Assembly: GCA_008921705.1 (NCBI GenBank)
Contig: VFFE01006842.1
Span: 827,321-891,320 of the forward strand
Source: Burhinus oedicnemus
Lineage: Eukaryota; Chordata; Aves; Charadriiformes; Burhinidae
Direction: 5' to 3'
Length of the DNA: 64,000 nt
The notes under the pieces were generated by a model. The model was given only the letters and a program-made list of their open reading frames with translations, made no database searches and had not been told where the DNA came from. Numbering within the stretch: position 1 is the first letter of the stretch; each line of letters begins with the position of its first letter. A program made the position numbers and the translations under genes. Positions 49,724 to 59,445 of this stretch are shown here, in pieces.

Positions 49724-51882
49724 AGGGACCTTTTTGTTCCTTTCTGAGCATCCTAAAGGATGACTGGGAGAAACCTAGCCCAGAGCAATTACCTCTGGAG
49801 GACGGGTTTTTCTTCAGAATAAAGGATCTCATTAAGAATTGCCTCCAGGCTGTTTGGGTTGCCTGGACAGTGCTCTGCAGGAGGAATGCAAAGCTTCACC
49901 TATGCTGTAAGAAGCATTTCTGGAGTGACCAGGCTTGATCCCATTTAGCCAGTGAGATCAATTTAGGTCACGGAGTGAGGTCAGCTTCTATACACTGTTC
50001 TTGGAGAGTTTAAAAATGACTACACGGAGGTGGTTAGCCGTTACGCTTGTCTCAGATCATCTCTCACCTCTTTCTGCCAGGATAAGGCAAGTCATACGTA
50101 AGAGCGCTTTGAAGTGACAGATGATATTGTTGAACTTTTGGTGGACAGTCTGTTATCTGGGATGAAAAAGACAACAATAACATATAATAAAGTAAGGAAG
50201 CAAGGTTACACATACTAACTTTCAGCAACAGCCCCTCAGTCAGATGCTGTTGTCTGATTTTTTGCTTGTGAGGTGAAGTTGACCTAGAACACTGGAAAGG
50301 ACTCATGAATATGAATACAAACTGCATGTCATAGATGATTGGTAATTGATTGACGATTAAGTACTGTACCACTCTTTTTCTGGAATTAAAGGCTAACACT
50401 GAGAAAATTACATGCTGCAAAACGTTTTCTGTCTTCTCAGTAAAATCCATGGACTGGAAGAGCCTATATCTTTGTTAATCTGTACTTATAGATTAAAGCA
50501 ATTGAGAAGAAAATTCACACTTAGAGCACTATTATAATGCTTCCAACAGTGGTCATTGCTTGCAACCGTGGGCATTGAGGGAGACAAATTATAGGTTGTA
50601 GGAATGGAGGAGGAGGACAGAAGAAATGAATCCTTTAGTCTGCACCTCTACATTTTCTAACATATGAAGGACTTGTAGACATGGCCACAAAGAAAGTACC
50701 AATAATAGTCATATTAAAGATTAAATTAAATGACACAAAGAGACAGAAAACCAGAAACAGCAGTGATCCATACTTGGAGTTGGTATAAGTTGGTATCTGT
50801 TTGTTGACTTCAAAGGTAGGTGCTTTTGAAGATCATATATCTGATTACAAGCTTTTGAAATTTTCTGTCCTGTCTTTTCCAAATTTCTCTGCAGTAGGCA
50901 ATGCAAAGGGTGACTCAGAATCTTCACAAACGGGAGCTGAGAACTCCTGATTTCTATTCAAGATGATGTTTGGGCAAACAAATGGATATTTGCAGGTAAA
51001 CACAGCATGTTAACTTTAAAGCTGCAAGCAGTACCTTTGGCTTCAAACATTTGTGCCTAAATATCTAACTGAACTATGGTCATAATAAGATTTTGAAATG
51101 AAGAACATGCAGTGTCTCATTAGTTTATGTTTTCTTTTATGTGTAGTCTTCTGACAAATTAAATAAGAATTGCAGAAATCCAAAATCAAGGCTAGGAATG
51201 CTGATCTAATAGCCAGCTGGTTAACACAGAGCTATGATTAGTGTTGGCTGTTCTGCCAAAAATGCAGCTTGTTTAATAAGTACAATTTTCCCTCTTATTC
51301 ATTTCAGAAAAAAAAGAATGAAAAAAAAAGAACTAAAGGAGCTCTGTCAGATGAGGATTAGCTTTTATGAAGTAGATGATTCAGCAATACTTTCTAACCA
51401 TCTCCCTACAGCCTGCACTCCTCCTCCTTTCCACCTCCCGACCCCCCATCTCTATATTTAAAGAGAGATAATAAAAGGACATTTTAAACTATATATTTCC
51501 TGAAGATTATTCTTTTATTAAAATCACTTGCAGAATTTCAAATAGTGCAGTGCCTGATGCTCTTATTATATGAACTAAAGAGATTAAAGTATTGCTATAC
51601 ATGTCCTTCTAGAATAACTCACACACATGGACTATTCTTTAGGATTCAGGGTAAAAGGGTCATTTTCTATAGTTTATGTTAGTAACCAGCAAACCTTTAG
51701 GGGGGCCTAATGTATCGGCAATTTACACTGCTCACCCACAGTCTTGCATCACAGTTCTAGTAATGGAAAGCTCAGAGCACTGTGCTATCATATACTTTAC
51801 TGTGAAGAAATTAGTTGAATAGCAACTAATATTTACACTCGGTAACAACATGCCCTAAAGAACTTTGCGTGAAGAGACCTTG

Positions 51883-51967
51883 GGGCAAATCTGGATTTGG
51901 CATAAATTGTCATTTTCTATTGAAGTCGATGGGTCTAGTACAGTTTACACTGGCGGAGTATTTGCCC
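51883..51967. repeat. Ancient palindromic repeat remnant
   Basis: Ends 'gggcaaatctgg' and 'cggagtatttgccc' are imperfect inverted copies, and the centre has 'attgaagtcgatggg' and 'agtttacactggcg'. These words recall an archosaur/turtle palindromic repeat containing 'ttgaagtcaatggagttacactgg'. Family and origin not verified. Confidence 0.4.
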
Positions 51968-53191
51968 TTTCTCAGATCGTGAGTTGTAACAAAGCTGGAA
52001 ATACAAACAGAAAATAAGTAAGACTGTTTATGTTTGGGGTAGATACTATGTAAGGAGAAATTATATCTGAAAAAATTTAGGGTGCATATAATGACAAGAA
52101 CTTAGGCATTTTTCATACACATTTGAATTCTTTTGAAAAAGAAAAATTTTAAGGGAAAAAAGTTCACCTATTTACCAATGAGCTTTGTTTTTTCAGTCTT
52201 CTTGGTCCTACAATTGTTTTAAATGTAGTATAATATCCCCTTATGCAAATTTCACTGTTTCTTGGCACCTGATATACTTGATACTTAGGACAAGCTAAAG
52301 CAAAGGCTATTTTCTTTCACGTCTTTTGCATTTGATTTTGTCCCAATCATATTGTAAGGGAAAAAAAAAGTTCTATAGCCAAAATAGGACATGACATTGT
52401 AATCAGATTGTTCTAAATATTATTGGCATTATCAAAATAAATGGTGGAATCTGTACGAAAATAATAAAAATATAAAGTACCTGTTGATGTATGTTGAGGT
52501 ATGTCTATTTAGTTTCAACACAGTCATTAAGGACTTTTGCACATATTTTTTCTGAAACTTCTTGAATGTTAAGATTTTATTATTAAACATAATTGCTTAG
52601 CTTTTCAGCAGCATAAATGTCTGCATGTTATCCGTTTTATCTTTGAATTAGAGATCCTTTTCCACATGTAATTAAAATGGAAAAGACTAACAGCATCAAA
52701 TAAATTAGTCATGCTGTAATTAAATGAATATTTTCTCCTTGCTTTTCTCTAGCCTATATCCCATATCTTGAGTACTTTAAACTCCCAGTTTTACTTTTTT
52801 TATAAATATTATTTTTTGTATAAGGGTCTAATACTCCCTTGCAAATATCTACATTATCGCATAATCTTTACAGATACAAATATAATTCTCATGTGCTGCT
52901 GTCTGCAGTTTGTGGATCTATTGTCCAATCGATTCAAGGCCAACTCTCATTAACGTAATGACAGCTTTCATGAATAAATCCCTCATTTTCCAATGATAGA
53001 ATAGATTCTTCATTATTGAATTGCATACACTCAAGTGGGACGTATCTGCACCCAAAGAAAGAAATTCTTGATTTCTTGAATCATAATGAATGCCCTTGTA
53101 CATTTCTTACCATTTCAGTTCTTCAGAACGGTATCTAATTTCCTGAATATCTTTGATAAACATTGGCTTTTTTCTGCCCTCTTCAGAGAAA

Positions 53192-56100
53192 CACAGGATC
53201 CACAGAATGGTAGGGGTTGGAAGGGACCTTCAGAGATCATCTAGTCCCAGCCCCCTGTCAAAACAGGTTCACCTAGAGTAGGTTGGACAGGCTGTGTTTT
53301 GAATATCTCCAGAGAAGGAGACACCACAACCTCTCCAGGCAGTCTGTTCCAGTGCTCTGGCAGCCTCAAAGTAAAGAAGTTTTTCCTCATGTTCAGACAG
53401 AATTTCCTGTGTTCCAGTTTGTGCCCATTGCCCCTTGTCCTGTTGCTGGTACCACTGAAAAGAGTCTGGCCCCATCCTCTTGACACATGCCCTTTAGATA
53501 TTGATAAGCATTGATGACATCTCCTCTCAGTCTTCTCTTCTCCAAGCTAAACAGACCCAGGTGTCTCAGCCTTTCCTCATAAGACAGGTGCTCCATTCCC
53601 TTGATCATCTTTGTAGCCCTCCACTGGACTCTCTCCAGTAGTTCCTTGTCTTTCTTGAACTGGGGAGCCCAGAACTGGACACAGGACTCCAGGTGTGGCC
53701 TCACCAGGACAGAGCAGAGGGGGAGGATGACCTCCCTCGACCTGCTGGCCACATTCTTTTTAATGTACCCCAGGATGCCATTGGCCTTCTTGGCCACAAG
53801 GGCACGTTGCTGGCTCATGGTCATCCTGTTGTCCACCAGGACTCCCAGGTCCCTTTCCACAGAGCTGCTTTCCAGCAGGTCAGTCCCTAACATGTACTGG
53901 TGCATGGGGCTATTCCTCCCCAGGTGCCGTACCTTACACTTGCCCTGGTTGAACTTCATGAGGTTCCTCTCTGCCCATCACTCTAGCCTGTCCAGGTCTC
54001 GCTGAATGGCAGCACAGCTTTCTGTTGTGTCAGCCACCCCTCCCAGTTTTGTGTCATCAGCAAACTTGCTGATGGTACGCTCTGTCCCCTCATCCAGGTT
54101 GTTGATGAATGTGTTAAACAAGACAGGACCCAGTACTGACCCCTGCGGAACACCACTAGCTACAGACCCCCAGCTAGACTCTGTGCCACTGATCACAACC
54201 CTCTGAGCTCTATCTGCCGGCCAGTTCTCAATCCACTTCACTGTCCACTCATCTAACCTCCGCTTCCTAAGCTTACCTATGAGGATGTTATGGGAGACAC
54301 TGCCTTGCTGAAGACAAGGTTTACAATGTCTACTGCTCTCCCCTCATCCACCTAGCCAATCATTTCATCATAGAAGTCTATCCAATTGGTCAAGCATGAC
54401 TCCCCCTTGGTGGATCCATGTTGACAACTCCCAATAACCTTCTTTTCCTCTACATGTTTAGAGATGACATCCAGGATGAGCTGTTCCACCACCTTTCCAG
54501 GGATGAAGGTGAAGCTGACTGGCCTGTAGTTTCCCGGGTCTTCCTTCTTGCCCTTTTTGAAGACTGGAGTGACATTGGCTTTCCTCCAGTCTTCAGGCAC
54601 CTCGCCTGCTCTCCAGGACCTTTCAAAGATGACGGAGAGCGGCCCAGCAATGACTTCTGCCAGCTCCCTCAACACTTGTGGGTGCATCCCGTTGGGGTCC
54701 ATAGATTTGTGGGTGTCAAGTTTGCCTAAATGATCTCTAACCCAATCCTTCCCAATCAAGGGAAAGTCTTCTTTTCTCCAGGCTCTGTCTCTTACATCCA
54801 GGGTCTGGGATTCCTGACGGCAGGCCTTAGCAGTAAAGACTGAAGAAAAGGAGGCATTCAGTAACTACCTTCTCTGCATCTTCCATCAGCAGGGCACCTA
54901 CCTCTTTTAGCAGCGGGCCACCATTTTCCCTAGTCTTCCTTTTACTACCGATGTACTTGAAGAAGCCTTTCTTACTGTCCTTGACATCCCTTGCCAGTTT
55001 GAATTGAAGTGGGCTTTAGCCTTCCTTGTTGTAGCCCTGCATACTCTCACAACATTCCTATACTCGTCCCAAGTAGCCAGTCCCTTTTTCCACATTCTGT
55101 GAACTTCCTTCTCCATCTGAGTTTTTCCAGAAGCTCCTTGATCATCCATCAAGGGCCTTTGCTTCCTTTGCCTGATTTCTTGCTCCTAAGGATGCACCAA
55201 TCTTGAGCTTGGAGGAAGTGGTGCTTGAAGATTAATCAGCTCTCATGCACCCCCCTTCCAGAGCCTTTGCCCGTGGGATTCCTCCAAGTAGTTCTTTGAA
55301 GAGGCCAAAGTCAGCTCTCCTGAAGTCCAGGGTTGTAATTCTACTTTTTGCCCTGCTTCTTCCATGCAGGATCCTGAACTCCACCATCTCATGGTCACTG
55401 CAGCCAAGGCTGCAACCTCATGTCCCCAACTAGTCCTTCTTTGTTTGTCAGCACAAGGTCCAGCAGCGCACCTCTCCTCGTTGGTTCCTCCACCACCTAT
55501 GTCAAAAATTTATCATCAATTCTATGCAGAAACCTCCTGGACTGTGTGGGCCTGGCTGTGTTGCCTTTCCAGCAAATATCAAGGTGGTTGAAGTCCCCCA
55601 TAAGAACCAGGGCCTGTGATCATGAGGCTATTTCCAGCTGTCTGTAGGAGGCCTCATAGACTTCCTCTTCCTGATCCAATGGTCTGTAGGAAACACCCAG
55701 AACAGTGTCTCCTGTATTAGCCTGCCCCTTAATTCTTACCCGTAAGCTCTCAACATGTTCTTCATCCACCCCTAGGCACAGTTTGATACATTGCAGTTTG
55801 CTCTTTCACATAAAGAGCAACTCCACCACCTCACCCTGCCGGCCTGTCTTTCCTAAAAAGTACGTAGCCATCCATGACAGCATTCCAGTCACGTGAGCTA
55901 TCCCACCACGTCTCTGTAATTGCAATGACATCATGGCCCTGTGACTGCACACAGATCTCTAGTTTTTCCTGTTTATTCCCCAGGCTGCTTGTGTGGGTGT
56001 ACAGGTACTTCAGAGAGGTAATCAAGCATGCAGGTTTCCCTGGAGGAGAGCGAGAGGATCCACCACAGCCATACACACCCTCGTGGTGGTTGGCATTCTG

Positions 56101-56348
56101 GATCTCATCTTGGGAGACAGCTAAGGAATATTTGTCAGTGCTCTGGTTGTCCTGGCTTATTCCCCAGTTGGATAAGTTGGTGTCAGCATTGCCCCCTTGA
56201 ACCCCATCCCCCAAGTTCTTCAGTTTAAAGCCCACCTCATCAAGTTGGCCAGCCTGCTGCCAAAGATTCCCTTGCCTCTTCCAGACAGGTGGATCCCATC
56301 CCTCTCTAACAGGCAATATTCATCAAAAAATGTCCCATTGTCATAAAA
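53192..56348 (-). mobile_element. CR1 LINE, 3.16 kb, 5'-truncated, minus strand
   Basis: The 3' end lies at 53192 (reverse complement of ccattctgtggatcctgtg, a mutated terminal repeat) and the element runs leftward-transcribed to about 56348. It spans the sequence just before ORF2, the endonuclease, the linker, the reverse transcriptase, the C-terminal part and the 3' UTR. Compared with a family length near 4.5 kb it lacks ORF1 and most of the 5' UTR. No clear target duplication was seen, which is usual for CR1. It is the longest mobile element in the window and forms an inverted pair with the fragment at 37810-39008. Confidence 0.95.
53241..56316 (-). pseudogene. CR1 ORF2 (endonuclease plus reverse transcriptase), broken
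   Basis: In order on the minus strand. The endonuclease start is at 56316-55831 (ITETWWDSSRDWNAVMDGYV). The endonuclease motif MGDFN is at 55587-55598, in another frame. The linker is at 55152-54907 (KGLATWDEYRNVVRVC). The reverse transcriptase first part is at 54759-54352, ending at a TGG-to-TAG change. The middle part is at 54241-53978 with [10 protein letters not shown] and KFADDTK. The C-terminal part is at 53959-53393 and continues in another frame to 53241. In motif A the catalytic Asp codon is GTC (Val) at 54313-54315, and a 7-bp deletion near 54303 shifts the frame. With at least four frameshifts or stops the copy cannot encode an active enzyme. Confidence 0.93.
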
Positions 56349-57030
56349 ATAACATAATTCAATTGGTTAATGAATATTCAGGAATTATTTCTCAAGCCTA
56401 TTAATTAGGGATGTTTGCACATTTTTCAAACTACTCTGAAAAGTGAATGATAACCATTGACATAAAATACACTGAGAGTCCAAGAAAGAGAAGACATATG
56501 GGTCATCATTAACAAAACGACAAGAAAGAGTCTTTGAGTGTTGTTTCATGGTATCTATCTAATCAGTGGTAGATGCTGTACAAATGCAGGTGGATTATAT
56601 TGAAACTTCCTTCTCTTACTTTAAAATCATCTGAGAGGTGTGCATAATTTACAAAAGCATTGCTATAAAAAGTAAAAACATAAAAGTAATATGGTAGGCA
56701 TAGTATACTGAGTTTCATCCACTAAATTAAACATTACGAAATTATCTGAAATACTTGATATCTAAAAAATATTCCTACTGTGTTTATTTAGGAGATAATA
56801 TTTACTATTATTGATGATATTGTGATTTTTTTTTAATATTTGGTGCCTTGATTACAGACTCAAAAATATGGAGCATTTTAAATACCCCTCATTAGTATTG
56901 TTTAACGTTAAGGTGACCGAAAAGGTAAAAATGCTGTTTTGTGTCCCATTAAGACAAAAAACCACTTCTTATGAATGAGATTCAGAAGTGTGGTGATCTA
57001 CCTTGGACTCAGCTACAAAATCCTGTGTGA
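56349..57030. other. AT-rich non-coding DNA between two CR1 copies
   Basis: About 680 bp of stop-rich, AT-rich sequence with no recognisable element. Confidence 0.6.
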
Positions 57031-57568
57031 TCATAGAATCATAGAATCGTTTAGGTTGGAAAAGACCTTTAAGATCATCTAGTCCAACCATTGACCCTAC
57101 TCTACCAGGGCTGCCACTAAACCATGTCTCTAAGCACCACATCTACATGACTTCTGAACACATCTAGGGATGGCGACTCAACCACCTCCCTGGGCAGCCT
57201 GTTCCAATGTTTGAGAACTCTTTCAGTGAAAAATTCTTTCCTGATGTCCAGCCTAAACCTCCCCTGGCACAACTCAAACCCGTTTCCTCTTGTCCTATCG
57301 CTAGTTACTTGGGAGAAGAGATCAGCTCCCATCTCACTACAACCTCCTTTCAGGTAGTTGTAGAGAGCAAGAAGGTCTCCCCTCAGCCTTCTCTTCTCCA
57401 GACTAAACAACCCTAATTCCTTCAGCCACTCCTCATAAGACATGTTCTCCAGACCCGTCATCAGCTTCATTGCCCTTCTCTGGACACACTCCAGCACCTC
57501 AATGTCCCTCCTATACTGTGGCGCCCAAAACTGAACACAGTACTCAAGCTGCGGCCTCATCAGCCCTG
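57031..57568 (-). mobile_element. CR1 LINE, 3' 0.54 kb, minus strand
   Basis: The 3' end is marked by the doubled word ATAGAATC (57033-57048, reverse of the CR1 terminal gattctat repeat), then 'gtttaggttggaaaagacct', the 3' UTR, and the C-terminal part of ORF2. A 152-codon frame (57575-57117) remains open and reads [19 protein letters not shown] and later [14 protein letters not shown], which is CR1 ORF2 C-terminus without the catalytic domains. Same subfamily as the fragment at 19238-19490. The open frame and few differences point to a comparatively young insertion. Confidence 0.95.
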
Positions 57569-58356
57569 ATTCCACCTTACCTTTCTGTAAAATCAGTCAG
57601 CTGTGGATACAAGTCCAAAAGGTATCTGGATGCTGCAGGTGCTGGAAGTCTACATGAATTGAGTAAGAGACAGGAAATATTCATGCAAGAGAAATCCAAT
57701 AGCAATTAAATGTAAAGACAGCAACGCTAGCTCAGGAAAGCAACGAGGAGAAAACTCTTGGAGGCAGGGGAATATTGCCAAGGAAACATATCTCTTTGCT
57801 TGCTCTTCCCTAAATGCCTGCTTCTGACACCTACCAGAGACAGGACACTGGGACCTTCCAAGTATTTTTTCTGTTTCAGTCTACTGTTCTTCGAAGGCCA
57901 CTCTTCACAGGGTGTTAATGCCACATGAAGTATTGAGCCACCTTCATGGCAATAGCAAGAAGGCTGTGAAATATTCATATATAAAGAAGTTGAATAAACA
58001 CCTGCCAGGCATTAAGTGCTTTGGATCCTGCCATAGACCAAAGAGTGGGCGAAATGGCTTGCTGAAGTGTCTTCCAGCACACATCTCCAGGATTTTCACC
58101 AATATTTGAGAACTAGTCTCACCAAGAAGATATTCCCATCCAGATTAATCTCCTGTTTCATTGTATCTAAAAAGACTAGCTTTTCTGTGTACAGCCATCC
58201 CTGGCTCTCTTAATAGTCAAGGAAGGATGGGCTGAATCACCTCCTAATGACCTAAAATGTTAATTACCTTCCAAAAGGACCTTTGTCTCCTCTACAGCAT
58301 TCAAAAAAACCTAGTGACTATACCATTAACATAAATATCTCATTTGAATACACAAG
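57569..58356. other. Non-coding DNA between CR1 and solo LTR
   Basis: No gene or repeat recognised. Last five bases (acaag, 58352-58356) are one half of the LTR target duplication. Confidence 0.6.
58352..58356 (+). repeat. LTR target-site duplication, left copy (ACAAG)
   Basis: ACAAG directly precedes TGTCCTGG and recurs directly after the terminal ACACAACA at 59441-59445. A 5-bp duplication fits ERVL-like integration. Confidence 0.85.
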
Positions 58357-58562
58357 TGTCCTGGTTTGAGCGACACAAGACTAATTTCTTTTCTAATGCT
58401 TGGGAAAGTTGTATTTTTAGAAGACTCTAGTGTCTGAATTTGTGAAAATATTTACTTTATAGCCAGCTATGGTGTGTGGGTGTCAAGGTCTCAGTATTTT
58501 CAAGCTAGCCAGGTGCAGGGATGAGGAGCGAGACCGGGGCACTTGACCCAAGCTGGCCAACA

Positions 58563-59001
58563 GGGCAACAAAGATGATTGAGGGATTGGAACACCTCCCT
58601 TATGAGGAAAGGCTGAGGGAGCTGGGACTCTTGAGCCTGGAGAAGAGAAGGCTGAGGGGGGACCTTATTCTTGCTTAGAAGTATCTCAAGGGTGGGTTGA
58701 AGGAGGATGGAGGCAGGCTCTTTTCAGTGGTTCCCAGTGACAGGACGAGGGGCAACAGGCACAAGCTGGAACATAGGAAGTTCCATTCAAACATAACGAA
58801 AAACTTCTTTATGGTGAGGGTGCCAGAGCACGGGAACAGGCTGCCCAGGGAGGTTGTGGAGTCCCCTTCTCTGGAGATTTTCCAGACCCGCCTGGATGCA
58901 GTCCTGAGTAATGTGCTCTAGGCATTCCTGCATCAGCAGGGGAGTTGGACTAGAGGATCTCTAGAGGTCCCTTCCAACTCCGAAAATTCCGTGATTTCAT
59001 T
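58563..59001 (+). mobile_element. CR1 LINE 3' fragment nested in the LTR
   Basis: Starts near 'gggcaacaaagatgattgag' and carries ORF2 C-terminal codons (for example [16 protein letters not shown] 'gagcctggagaagagaagg'). A 75-codon frame follows, 58697-58921 (FSVVPSDRTRGN, then [17 protein letters not shown]), and then the 3' UTR 'ggtcccttccaactccgaaa' and a degenerate end 'attccgtgatttcat'. An in-frame TAG at about 58676 breaks the frame. LTR sequence resumes at 'tattatttcgtaccatgaac'. Because it interrupts the LTR, this CR1 jumped later than the retrovirus integrated. It belongs to a subfamily different from the copies at 19 and 57 kb. Confidence 0.9.
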
Positions 59002-59301
59002 ATTATTTCGTACCATGAACATCACATTCTATATAAATTAGAAAGTTTGCTGAGGAGGGGGGCTTTCCCTTGATGGTGGCGATCCAGAGAACTCCTTGTC
59101 CCTGTGCCAGACCCCTGAGGCCTCCCCTTCCTCCCAAAGCCGTAGTGCTCGCAGTGTTCGACATTTGCTGTCCGCTGCTGGGAGTGCACGGCTTCCTACT
59201 GATAGAATTGGCTGGATATAATCCTTGTTTATTTTGTAGTGGTTTCAGGATCACTATTGGCTCTTTAGTGTTATTACTGTTAATTATTTAGTCTTATTCT
59301 A

Positions 59302-59307
59302 TTAAAT
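59302..59307 (+). promoter_or_regulatory. LTR polyadenylation signal ATTAAA
   Basis: ATTAAA, the commonest variant signal, in the T-rich part of the LTR about 135 bp before its end, where R would end. Confidence 0.5.
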
Positions 59308-59440
59308 CTGTTTATATTTCACCCCCTGGGTTTCCTTGTTTTCTTCCCAATTCCCCCTTCCTGGGTGGGGAGGGGGCATCGGGTGACAGAATAATTGTCT
59401 AAATGACAATAAATTGTCGTGGGTTTCTCAAAACACAACA

Positions 59441-59445
59441 ACAAG
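59441..59445 (+). repeat. LTR target-site duplication, right copy (ACAAG)
   Basis: Directly follows the terminal CA of the LTR and equals 58352-58356 exactly. Confidence 0.85.

Larger units (their letters stand above)
48516..53191. other. Non-coding DNA with a CpG-rich spot and a tandem duplication
   Basis: No gene recognised. Items seen: a CpG cluster at 49052-49225 (ten CpGs), a perfect 23-bp tandem duplication at 49678-49723, a possible old palindromic repeat around 49343-49400 (gtgaccagacatttt..ggacagtccc) and an old repeat remnant at 51883-51967. Open frames do not match known families. Confidence 0.55.
58357..59440 (+). mobile_element. Solo LTR of an ERVL-like avian retrovirus, split by a CR1
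   Basis: Begins TGTCCTGGTTTGAGC and ends ACACAACA, with perfect ACAAG duplications on both sides. The beginning closely resembles a very common bird ERVL-type LTR (tgtcctggttt..) from memory. A TATA box (tatataaatt) lies at about 59030-59040 and a polyadenylation signal ATTAAA at 59302-59307, so the LTR reads on the plus strand. No internal retroviral genes are present: it is a solo LTR formed by recombination between the two LTRs of a provirus. About 440 bp of CR1 interrupt it in U3; without that insert the LTR is about 640 bp. Confidence 0.9.

Noticed and set aside
53601..54005. 134-codon plus-strand open frame
   Set aside because: Antisense shadow of the minus-strand CR1 ORF2.
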